From: Spirochaetales bacterium
GTDB taxonomy: Bacteria > Spirochaetota > Spirochaetia > Sphaerochaetales > Sphaerochaetaceae
Reading direction: 5' to 3'
Length of the DNA stretch: 10,330 nt
NCBI GenBank assembly: GCA_028723145.1
Contig: JAQYFM010000039.1
Location: 1-10,330 of the forward strand
Both the position numbers and the translations under genes were made by a program. This document shows positions 1-5,919 of the stretch, in pieces. Below the pieces are notes generated by a model. The model did not search any database and had not been told where the DNA came from. It was given only the letters and a program-made list of their open reading frames with translations. Each line of letters begins with the position of its first letter. The first letter of the stretch is position 1.

Positions 1-177
1 TATTGTGAAAACAGAAAAGATAGAATGGGAGAAAACCATCTCTGCCTTCCATCTCGTTTTATTGAGGAAATTCCGTCATCATTAATTAGTAAAAAAGTTG
101 CAGGTGAAGAAGAATCTTCTACTGAAGATAAACTAGCAGCCCTAAGCGCGATGCTTGAAAAATTTAGAAAAAAGTAA
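1..177 (+). CDS. UvrD/PcrA/Rep-type DNA helicase, C-terminal end (partial)
   Basis: An open frame enters from the left edge and ends at TAA 175-177, giving 58 visible residues. The stretch 'MGENHLCLPSRFIEEIP' fits the conserved C-terminal block of superfamily 1A helicases (UvrD, PcrA, Rep), where a G-x-PSRF-L/I-x-E-I-P segment closes helicase domain 2B/2A. It is followed by a variable acidic, lysine-rich tail, as is usual. Such enzymes unwind DNA 3'-5' in nucleotide-excision and mismatch repair and help remove blocked replication complexes. All ATPase motifs lie outside the window, so UvrD, PcrA and Rep cannot be told apart. The gene is convergent with the Nudix gene and the two stop-codon ends overlap by 14 bp. 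Family call fairly sure; subfamily not. Confidence 0.72.
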   Translation, partial: YCENRKDRMGENHLCLPSRFIEEIPSSLISKKVAGEEESSTEDKLAALSAMLEKFRKK

Positions 178-625
178 GCCTTTTCTGTAATACCTTCATT
201 TGATAAGAGACAAAGAAGTACAATCTATAGTGCTTCTTTTCTTTTTCATTTAGTTGGAATCGATAATTATTAATCTTCACCCATTTATATTTGATGTATT
301 CATTAGAAAACTCTTTTTTTCCATTTATGGTAGGGCGTTTTGATAAAGATGCATGATAGAGAACCCATTTATATCTACCAAAGCCAAGCTTATGTATTGC
401 TTTTTTATCAACATCTTCTTTATTTATTTTAATACCACTTTCTTCGAAAACCTCTCTAATTGCGGTATCAAGGAAGTCTTTATCCTTAGTCTTATCATAA
501 CCACCACCTATAAAAGCCCATGAGCGAGGATACTTTCTTAATTGAAATAATACTTCATCTTCAAAAGTAATAATAAGTCCTGCTCCAGAATAACCTTCTG
601 TTATATATTTATATAAAGCTTTCAT
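164..625 (-). CDS. Nudix hydrolase with a slightly irregular Nudix box
   Basis: A 153-residue protein, the size of a stand-alone Nudix domain. These enzymes cut nucleoside diphosphates linked to another moiety, using Mg2+ held by the Nudix-box glutamates. Visible here are W36 and the GGG at 40-42, then R57-E58-V59-x-E61-E62-x-G64, the catalytic helix core REVxEExG. The spacing from G42 to R57 is one residue longer than the consensus G-x5-E-x7-R, and the first glutamate of the box is occupied by D48 or a neighbour, so the loop is atypical. The substrate cannot be read from the sequence. ATG at 623-625 is the only sensible start; no Shine-Dalgarno is seen, and a TATAAT hexamer lies only four bases upstream. 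Its end overlaps the helicase gene tail by 14 bp in convergent orientation. Confidence 0.85.
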   Translation of the reverse strand: MKALYKYITEGYSGAGLIITFEDEVLFQLRKYPRSWAFIGGGYDKTKDKDFLDTAIREVFEESGIKINKEDVDKKAIHKLGFGRYKWVLYHASLSKRPTINGKKEFSNEYIKYKWVKINNYRFQLNEKEKKHYRLYFFVSYQMKVLQKRLTFF

Positions 626-722
626 AGGGATTATATATTATCGATAAAAATTAAATATAAAAAAATAAATAATCTTTTAATAAATTTGAATTAAAATAAT
701 TGCAAACTTATATAATTTTTAT

Positions 723-968
723 TCAAGCTTTATATTTTTTTGAGAATTCTTTAAGAGCAAATCTGACACCAGCAGCCCAACCTAAACCTAAATCAGAAAA
801 TAATTCTTCAAGTTCAGCTTTAAATGAAGGTTCAATAGAAAATGTAGTTAAAATCTTTTTTTCCTTCTCTGGTCGGCTAGATGCAAAGACTTCTTTTGCC
901 TTGGCCTCACTAGGACTTGCATATTCATTAAACAGATTGTCATCATTACCTGATTTCTTTAAAGCCAT
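723..968 (-). CDS. Small ribbon-helix-helix-like protein, likely ParA partner
   Basis: An 81-residue protein. The first 37 residues are polar and look unstructured. Residues 38-45 (KILTTFSI) could form the DNA-contacting beta-ribbon, 47-60 (PSFKAELEELFSDL) a first helix, and 64-78 a second helix, the order of a ribbon-helix-helix (RHH) domain. Small RHH proteins (ParG, Omega, CopG-like) encoded just after a ParA ATPase act as centromere-binding adaptors and as repressors of their own operon; that role is inferred here from position and fold only. The gene starts 18 bp after the parA stop, and its Shine-Dalgarno GGAG (980-983, minus strand) is tucked into that gap, so the two are almost certainly co-transcribed. 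Without a database comparison the RHH reading remains a prediction; the existence of the gene is well supported. Confidence 0.75.
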   Translation of the reverse strand: MALKKSGNDDNLFNEYASPSEAKAKEVFASSRPEKEKKILTTFSIEPSFKAELEELFSDLGLGWAAGVRFALKEFSKKYKA

Positions 969-986
969 TTTCTTTTATACTCCTTT

Positions 987-1751
987 TTACTTCCAAACGT
1001 CTTTATTTAACTTTTCAAAAGCTTCAATTGTAGAATTCTTCATACCTCGCCCATTCACCTTAAATCCTTGGGGAGCTTTACCAGCCTCTTGGCATTTCCT
1101 GAATATAGGATCTACTGGAATTAAATAGACTTCGTAATTCTTAGCCTTTAGCGCAGCAGCATAAATATCTCTGTGTTGCTTAATACGTGAGTCATATGAG
1201 TTTATGATAACTTTATTGTGTTTAACATTTGCCCTCATATTCTTTCGAATCTTCATAAGCTCATGAATGAAGATCTCAAGACCATCTAAGCTAAACACTT
1301 CACTTATCATTGGTGATATAACTTCATCACTTGCGATAAGTGCACTTCTTTCTAATCTGCCAAGGCCAGGTGAAAGATCTAAAACTATTCGTTCGAAGTT
1401 TTCGCTTACTTCCCCAATTAAATCTTGTAATACAAAAGGCTCTTCAGCAAGCTTGGTTTCTGAATATAGCTTTAATGTTCCACCTATACCAAAGGTAGGT
1501 AAAATATATAGATTATCTACAGCAGGAATTTTTACTATTGCATCATTAACATAGCATTTACCCTGTAAGACATCAGCAAGTTCATATTTTGGAGGTTCTT
1601 TTAAAAACCAGGATGAAATATTACCCTGAGGATCACAGTCAATAATTAATGTTTTATGACCTGATAGCGCAGACTGACAAGCTAGAGTACCAGAAATTGT
1701 TGTCTTTCCTACTCCACCCTTCTGCAAATGAAATGCAACAGTCTTTGCCAT
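987..1751 (-). CDS. parA: ParA/Soj-family partition ATPase
   Basis: A 254-residue MinD/ParA P-loop ATPase, complete and of usual length for the short (type Ib/Soj-like) class without an N-terminal DNA-binding domain. The deviant Walker A KGGVGKTT is at residues 11-18, including the signature lysine K11. The A' motif LIIDCDPQGN is at 35-44 and the Walker B-like IVLDLSPG at 122-129. Such ATPases bind nucleoid DNA when ATP-loaded and move DNA cargo bound by a partner protein. The partner is probably the RHH-like product encoded 18 bp downstream rather than a true ParB, which is not present. The start is fixed by GGAGGAATT just before ATG 1751-1749. An upstream TATAAT suggests its own promoter. 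No ParB, gidB or oriC genes are nearby, so this looks like an accessory or plasmid-type cassette rather than the chromosomal par locus. Confidence 0.92.
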   Translation of the reverse strand: MAKTVAFHLQKGGVGKTTISGTLACQSALSGHKTLIIDCDPQGNISSWFLKEPPKYELADVLQGKCYVNDAIVKIPAVDNLYILPTFGIGGTLKLYSETKLAEEPFVLQDLIGEVSENFERIVLDLSPGLGRLERSALIASDEVISPMISEVFSLDGLEIFIHELMKIRKNMRANVKHNKVIINSYDSRIKQHRDIYAAALKAKNYEVYLIPVDPIFRKCQEAGKAPQGFKVNGRGMKNSTIEAFEKLNKDVWK

Positions 1752-1771
1752 AATTCCTCCATGTTCTTACC

Positions 1772-1800
1772 ATTATAAGCTTAAATATTAAAATCTACAA
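1772..1800 (-). promoter_or_regulatory. Putative sigma70-type promoter of the parA operon
   Basis: On the minus strand TATAAT (1772-1777) follows TTGTAG (1795-1800, matching only the TTG of TTGACA) with a 17-bp spacer. It is about 20 bases upstream of the parA ATG, with the GGAGG Shine-Dalgarno between them. The -10 is perfect and the spacing ideal, but the surrounding DNA is so AT-rich that chance matches are common. Confidence 0.45.
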
Positions 1801-1976
1801 TAAATAAAATCAAATAAATAATCTATGATTTAAATTTTTATAAATTATAATATGATAATTATTAATTTATTATATAGGTATCATATCTTATTATATATAT
1901 TTAATTCTTATTATTACATTAATTTTATTAGATATAATATAACTTCCTTAAACCTTACTATTAGTACAATTTATCT

Positions 1977-2002
1977 TTAATATTCCAATATAGGAATATT
2001 AA
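1977..2002. repeat. Perfect 10-bp inverted repeat downstream of the transposase-like gene
   Basis: TTAATATTCC (1977-1986) and GGAATATTAA (1993-2002) are perfect complements around a 6-base loop AATATA, starting 15 bp beyond the stop codon of the gene at 2017-3606. No T-run follows on the minus strand, so it is a poor intrinsic terminator. It could be an mRNA 3' hairpin, a protein-binding palindrome, or a relic of an element end. Confidence 0.5.
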
Positions 2003-2016
2003 TTTGAATTTTCGAT

Positions 2017-3606
2017 TCATCCAATCTTTCTACTTAAATCATCATTTTCACCAATTAATTGAGATAAATAAAGTGCAAAATTCTCTATATCACTATTTGA
2101 TAGATTGAATAGTTGTAATATTTTACTTTGATATTTTGTAATTGAATTGCATAGTAAATAACTCTTACCATCATTAATAACTTTTATTTTTTCAAGCTCA
2201 TTAATGACGGCATTAATACTTTCGCCAGCGCACTTTTCTTCAATTATTTTTTTTATATTTGTTACTATAAAATTGATAAAACAAAGAGTATCAAAAGCAT
2301 TGCCTTGGTTTTTAACACTACTCAAAGAAGCAAAAACATCCTTTATTAGTATTACATCATTTAACTTACTATATTTAATAACCCCATCAATATCAAACTT
2401 TTTTGATGATAAATAAACGTTATACCCTGAGTATTTTAAATCATCATTTAATGTATTCTTTTCTTCAAATTTTACTAACTTTCCTTTTTCATCATAGTAT
2501 AGAGAAAAATAATTTGTTACTTCTTCTCTTGGTATATAATGTAGACCAATTAAAGCTTCCAAATAGTTTTTTATTCTATGAATTCTATTTTCATAGTATA
2601 TTTGATCTTTTTTAGCTTTATCTTTATCAAATGTTATATAGGCATAATAATCAGAACCAAAGTAATCACTATTTATTTTACTCTCTTTAAAATAGATTCT
2701 GTTAGATACATTATAAGCATCCTTATCATTTTCAAAGGTACCAACTACAGATGCGATTATTTTGTTTCTTTCATCATTATTTAAATTATTAACAAAAATA
2801 GTGATATCATTGAATTTTGATAAATCAATAATATCTTTAGAAAGATTAGCAAAGTCTAATGTTAATGAAAAATATTTATACCCTAACTTCTTAAGCTTTA
2901 GAACAAAGCTTATAATGTTTGTACTAGAAACATTGTCATCTGGTACAATATCATAATTAACAAGAACACCTTTATTATCCCAAGCTTCAAAACAAAAAAT
3001 GTTATCAACACCTGAGATTTTTCCATATGTAATATTTATTATTTGATCTTTATCTGAATTTTCGTTTAAAGCCTTTATAAAGTTAGAAAATTGTCTAAAA
3101 GAAATGTTTTCAATAATGTTAGATATTTTTGAATTACTAAATACCTCCATATGGTTAGTAAAAAGAGGATGAGAATTAATGTAATCATTATAAAATAGAT
3201 TATTGCAATTCTTATAAACCAATGAATATGCAGCTAAATCAATTAGTAAGTCACTTGGTTCCTGGAAAATTTCATCCATTTTGATTTGAATTGCACTACT
3301 CTTTAATAAACTATTAATAACAAGATAAGTACCAATTGAGAGTACATTACTTCTCTTATTTTCTACTATATCATTATTTGAGATTTCACTATGAAAGTAC
3401 TCGTGGTAGTTTTCATTAGGTATCATAAGAGAACGATCATTTTCATCATTAAGTTTACCAATTACTACTCTTTTAGGAACATTATATTTTTTTTCAGCAT
3501 TATATACTCTTTCATATTCAAAAAGGACATACACTGCATCCTTTTTCTTTTTAAAAGTTATCTTTCCTTTAACTGAAGGAACAGAAACAAAAACTGATTC
3601 TGACAA
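2017..3606 (-). CDS. IS1634/IS4-type transposase homologue, intact frame but degenerate catalytic residues
   Basis: About 529 residues if translated from TTG 3606-3604, which has AGGAGG (3614-3619) seven bases upstream. An in-frame ATG at 3654 would add 16 hydrophobic residues but has no such site. The N-terminal part (VPSVKGKI..., then a lysine-rich beta segment and 'KRVVIGKL') and the C-terminal half ('YFGSDYYAYITFDKDKAKK', 'YFSLYYDEKGKLVKF') are recalled by me as typical of IS1634-like IS4-family transposases, which cut and rejoin DNA through a D-D-E triad. Counting from the TTG, the first Asp expected near residue 195 is Gly (ITYG), the second survives at D251 but in LDFAN rather than LDRGY, and the Glu expected near 419-420 is replaced by hydrophobic residues. 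The protein is therefore probably inactive as a transposase, yet the frame is unbroken. No terminal inverted repeats or target duplications were found. The alignment is from memory. Confidence 0.72.
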   Translation of the reverse strand: MSESVFVSVPSVKGKITFKKKKDAVYVLFEYERVYNAEKKYNVPKRVVIGKLNDENDRSLMIPNENYHEYFHSEISNNDIVENKRSNVLSIGTYLVINSLLKSSAIQIKMDEIFQEPSDLLIDLAAYSLVYKNCNNLFYNDYINSHPLFTNHMEVFSNSKISNIIENISFRQFSNFIKALNENSDKDQIINITYGKISGVDNIFCFEAWDNKGVLVNYDIVPDDNVSSTNIISFVLKLKKLGYKYFSLTLDFANLSKDIIDLSKFNDITIFVNNLNNDERNKIIASVVGTFENDKDAYNVSNRIYFKESKINSDYFGSDYYAYITFDKDKAKKDQIYYENRIHRIKNYLEALIGLHYIPREEVTNYFSLYYDEKGKLVKFEEKNTLNDDLKYSGYNVYLSSKKFDIDGVIKYSKLNDVILIKDVFASLSSVKNQGNAFDTLCFINFIVTNIKKIIEEKCAGESINAVINELEKIKVINDGKSYLLCNSITKYQSKILQLFNLSNSDIENFALYLSQLIGENDDLSRKIG

Positions 3607-3613
3607 ATATACG

Positions 3614-3619
3614 CCTCCT
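3614..3619 (-). promoter_or_regulatory. Strong Shine-Dalgarno site that sets a TTG start
   Basis: AGGAGG on the minus strand, seven bases before TTG 3606-3604. It lies inside the reading frame if the upstream ATG at 3654 is used, so it argues for the TTG as the true start of the transposase-like gene and removes a 16-residue hydrophobic extension that would otherwise look like a membrane anchor. Confidence 0.7.
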
Positions 3620-3654
3620 AAAAAGCACAAAATACCGAGTAACAACTCAACCAC

Positions 3655-3902
3655 ATTAACAAAATAAATGCAATATGGTTTTTAAATATAAAAACAACTT
3701 TATTAAAATATTGTTACTAAAAATAATTTATATAATTATTTAAGCATTATTATATTATTAAATATATTTTTATTAGTTTTTGATATTTGTATAATATAGT
3801 TTTATAATATTTTTACTAAATATCAATATTACAATTGATGAAATTATTATGTATTTATGAAACATTTATATACAAAAAAACCTTAAATTAGTATATACAA
3901 GA
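3655..3902. other. AT-rich gap without recognisable gene
   Basis: About 250 bp of nearly pure A/T between the transposase-like gene and the end of the broken dehydrogenase gene. No open frame, tRNA or convincing terminator is seen. A weak inverted repeat AAACCTTA (3878-3885) / TAAGGTTT (3925-3932) spans its right edge. A promoter for the leftward gene must lie in the first part, but no convincing -35/-10 pair stands out. Confidence 0.5.
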
Positions 3903-4840
3903 TTAATTTATCAAAGAAAGAAAATAAGGTTTGGATTTATAAATATAGTTAATTGTAAGATTAACAAGCATTATAGTAAACATAAATATTCTCTGTTGAT
4001 CATCAATTAAATGAATAGCAGAGAATATGTTTATTTTATTTCTCTGATCAGGTTCGGACCATGGTACTTCATTATAATTTCCAGAAGACATTGCACCATC
4101 AACAGGGATAACTGCACCAGTAATATAACGTGCCATATCAGATACAAGGAAGAGTGCTGTATAAGCAATCTCAATTGGAATACCAAAGCGACCGTTTGGG
4201 ATCATTGACTGAGTTAGTTCACGCTGTTCAAGACTAATTGTATCATAGATTTCTGTATCAAATGCACCTGGGCAAATACAGTTAACTGTGATGTCATGTC
4301 TTGCATAATCCATACCAGTGGTCTAGCTGAGACTGATTACAGCACGTTTTGCACCACTATATGGTGCAAAATTAGCACTACCCTTAAGTCCTTCTGCTGA
4401 TGAAATATTGATAATACTACATCCATGAGCTCCTGATTTAAGCATTGCTTTTACACCATATTTCATACCAAGGAACACACCAACGTAGTCAATATCTGTA
4501 ACTCTCTTGAAATCATCAGTATCATACTCGTGTATTGGTTTAATGAGACAACTAGCACCAGCATTATTTACAACTACATTTAAAGCACCAAAAGTACTCA
4601 CAGCTGTATCCATAACGCGTCTAACATCATCCTCTACTGAAACATCTGCACGGCAGAATATAGCTTTACCACCAGAAGCATTAATAGCACGTGTGATAGT
4701 TTCTCCATTCTCACTTCTGCGATTGCAAACAACAACCTTCATCCCATTTGATGCAAATAATTCTGCCATTGCCTTCCTAAACCCGAAGTAACTCCAGTTA
4801 CTACGGCAACCTTTCCTTTAACACTGGAAAAATCGTTCAT
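3903..4840 (-). pseudogene. Short-chain dehydrogenase/reductase, broken by a frameshift and a nonsense codon
   Basis: Classical SDR (NAD(P)-dependent oxidoreductase, FabG-like fold) in three pieces. It starts at ATG 4840-4838; 'KVAVVTGVTSGLG' gives the TGxxxGxG cofactor loop. A one-base loss around 4770-4777 then moves the frame, and it resumes as 'MAELFASNGMKVVVCNRR' from 4769. The active-site parts are present: NNAG, the serine in INISS, and YSGAK (Y-x3-K). An amber TAG at 4323-4325 sits where an AAG/AAA lysine would be expected, after 'AVISLS'. The same frame continues with 'MDYARHDITVNCICPGAFDTE' and 'ITGAVIPVDGAMSSG'. The true C-terminus is probably near 4090-4030; the open frame runs on to 3903 through a hairpin region. 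The substrate is unknown. It is divergent from a broken TetR-type regulator, its likely former controller. Confidence 0.88.
3986..4028. repeat. Inverted repeat in the tail of the broken dehydrogenase
   Basis: ATATTCTCTG (3986-3995) and CAGAGAATAT (4019-4028) form a perfect 10-bp stem around 23 bases, and TAAACAT-like sequence extends the similarity outward on both sides. A further TTCTCTG follows at about 4040-4046. It lies beyond the conserved end of the SDR domain, so it may be the old 3' untranslated hairpin now read through by the open frame. Neither strand shows a clean T-run, so a terminator is possible but not shown. Confidence 0.45.
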
Positions 4841-4914
4841 ATAGAATCACCTATTATTAAATCGATATTTTTGTGTTGAATTAAAAAAAAGCAATGTAAT
4901 CACAAAGGATATCT
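4841..4914. promoter_or_regulatory. Divergent promoter/operator gap between SDR and TetR pseudogenes
   Basis: The 74-bp gap separates the start of the leftward dehydrogenase from the start of the rightward TetR-type regulator, the common arrangement in which the regulator binds between the two genes. An inverted pair TTGTG (4871-4875) / CACAA (4901-4905) is present, with AAAGGAT as a ribosome site for the regulator just before ATG 4915. The operator assignment is inference from layout. Confidence 0.35.
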
Positions 4915-5471
4915 ATGAAATTTAAAGCTAGAATAAAAAGGCTTTTGGCAAAAACACTAATTAAAATTGCCAAGATAAAATTTGTGGATAGTATTCAAGT
5001 TAGTAATCGATGTGGCAGTTGTTATGCGAAAAGAAATACCTTCTACTACCACTTTCATGATAAATATCATCTTATTGCTTGGATTTTTATGCAAATGTAT
5101 GAAACGAAAAAAAACAAGCTGATATTATCAATGGAGAAGATATGATAGTTAGGATGTTCCAAAGAATTTGGGAAGAGAGGGCTTTCTTCCGTAATGCATT
5201 TCAAGATAAATCACAAAATAGCCTCAGTGAATACATACTGGAATTTTACATCAAACAAGAGATAGAAGTTCTATGTCGCTAACTTGAAGTAGAATCATTG
5301 GAGGAGGAAATGGAATACACCATAAAGCAATATTCCTATGGATGTCTAGGACATACAATTGAATGGATTCAAGGAAAGAATGATCTTAGTCCTGAAAAAA
5401 TGGGATATTACCAATATAGACAAATGCCTGATATTTTAAAAAGGGCTTGGTCTACAGACTTTAGCAAATAA
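4915..5471 (+). pseudogene. TetR-family transcriptional regulator, broken by a frameshift and a nonsense codon
   Basis: The first frame (4915-5145, 76 residues) is a TetR N-terminal helix-turn-helix domain: 'KRLLAKTLIKIAKIKFVDSIQVS' then 'RNTFYYHFHDKYHLIAWIF', with the TFYYHFxDK signature. The frame then ends early. The other frame, entered around the A8 run 5107-5114, continues as 'ADIINGEDMIVRMFQRIWEE', 'AFFRNAFQDKSQNSLSEYI', hits TAA at 5280-5282, and goes on in the same frame with 'MEYTIKQYSYGCLGHTIEW' to 'MPDILKRAW' and TAA 5469-5471. The reassembled length of about 185 residues is normal for TetR proteins of the DhaS-like class. The ligand is unknown. It stands divergent to the broken SDR gene, and the two decayed together. 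Confidence 0.85.
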
Positions 5472-5759
5472 ACTATTAATGGTATATCTAAGGCGACGTA
5501 TTATTGATTATACAAATGAATACAACTGCTTCATAGTCATTGCAAGTGTTAAAAAATATAGTCAGATATTGTTTATAAATAAAAATCATTAAAATAATAT
5601 ATGGAAAATATGATAATAAAATACTTACAATTATTAATATAATATAGTTTCTATATTTATAATATTTATTTTTATATTATTTTTAATAATAAATATTATC
5701 ATTTTATATGTGTTTTTTATTTTATTATCTAAATTTTTACTTTTGGTTATATCAAATAT

Positions 5760-5873
5760 TGCAACAGATTTGTTCGATTTTATTGTACCTTATTCTTGTT
5801 AATGTATCATTTTATTTAATTAATGTTGCATTTTTTTGTATTTTTACTTCACTGTATTGACTAATTTGTTGCA
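5760..5873. repeat. Three copies of TGTTGCA upstream of the nucleoside permease-family gene
   Basis: TGTTGCA occurs at 5824-5830 and 5867-5873 on the plus strand and as TGCAACA at 5760-5766. The last copy lies inside the spacer of the predicted promoter. Three copies of a 7-mer with three G/C bases within 114 bp of very AT-rich DNA suggest a regulator-binding site, but this is inference. Confidence 0.4.
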
Positions 5874-5884
5874 TAAATGATAAG
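5857..5884 (+). promoter_or_regulatory. Putative promoter of the nucleoside permease-family gene
   Basis: TTGACT (5857-5862) is separated by 16 bp from GATAAG (5879-5884), a five-of-six match to the -35 and four of six to the -10 hexamer. It lies 36 bp before the ATG at 5920. A good ribosome site GGAGG (5908-5912) follows seven bases before the start. Confidence 0.5.
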
Positions 5885-5919
5885 TAGTGCACAAATAAAA
5901 TCTTATTGGAGGCAAAATA

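Larger units (their letters stand above)
1752..2016. other. AT-rich intergenic region upstream of parA (possible operator/centromere)
   Basis: This 265-bp gap has no credible coding frame. Visible elements are the parA promoter, two tandem AT-rich stretches of similar sequence (about 1798-1811 and 1811-1823), an inverted pair of ATATGATA (1850-1857 and 1879-1886), and a perfect 10-bp inverted repeat at 1977-2002. In ParA/RHH cassettes the binding sites of the small partner usually lie upstream of parA, which makes this the natural place for an operator or centromere. The repeats are short and low in complexity, so I do not claim a defined site. Confidence 0.3.
5472..5919. other. 448-bp AT-rich noncoding region upstream of the nucleoside permease-family gene
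   Basis: No coding frame, tRNA or recognisable purine riboswitch is seen. The stretch from about 5580 to 5720 is almost pure A/T. The part next to the gene carries three TGTTGCA motifs (one inverted) and a likely promoter, described separately. Confidence 0.55.

Noticed and set aside
700..1128. 142-codon plus-strand open frame across the RHH and parA genes
   Set aside because: It lies antisense to two well-supported genes, has low-complexity composition and no ribosome site; an antisense shadow.
2204..3576. Several 60-70-codon plus-strand frames opposite the transposase-like gene
   Set aside because: All are antisense to a strongly supported long frame, with hydrophobic compositions expected from complementing AT-rich codons.
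3655..3902. Terminal inverted repeats of an IS around the transposase-like gene
   Set aside because: Sequences on either side (1977-2002 and 3655-3900) do not match as inverted repeats, and no target duplication was seen.
4507..4791. Plus-strand open frame opposite the SDR pseudogene
   Set aside because: The minus strand carries clear SDR motifs; this frame has no recognisable domain.
5472..5919. Purine riboswitch upstream of the nucleoside permease-family gene
   Set aside because: No three-way-junction core with conserved purine-aptamer loops could be traced by eye; the region is mostly A/T.
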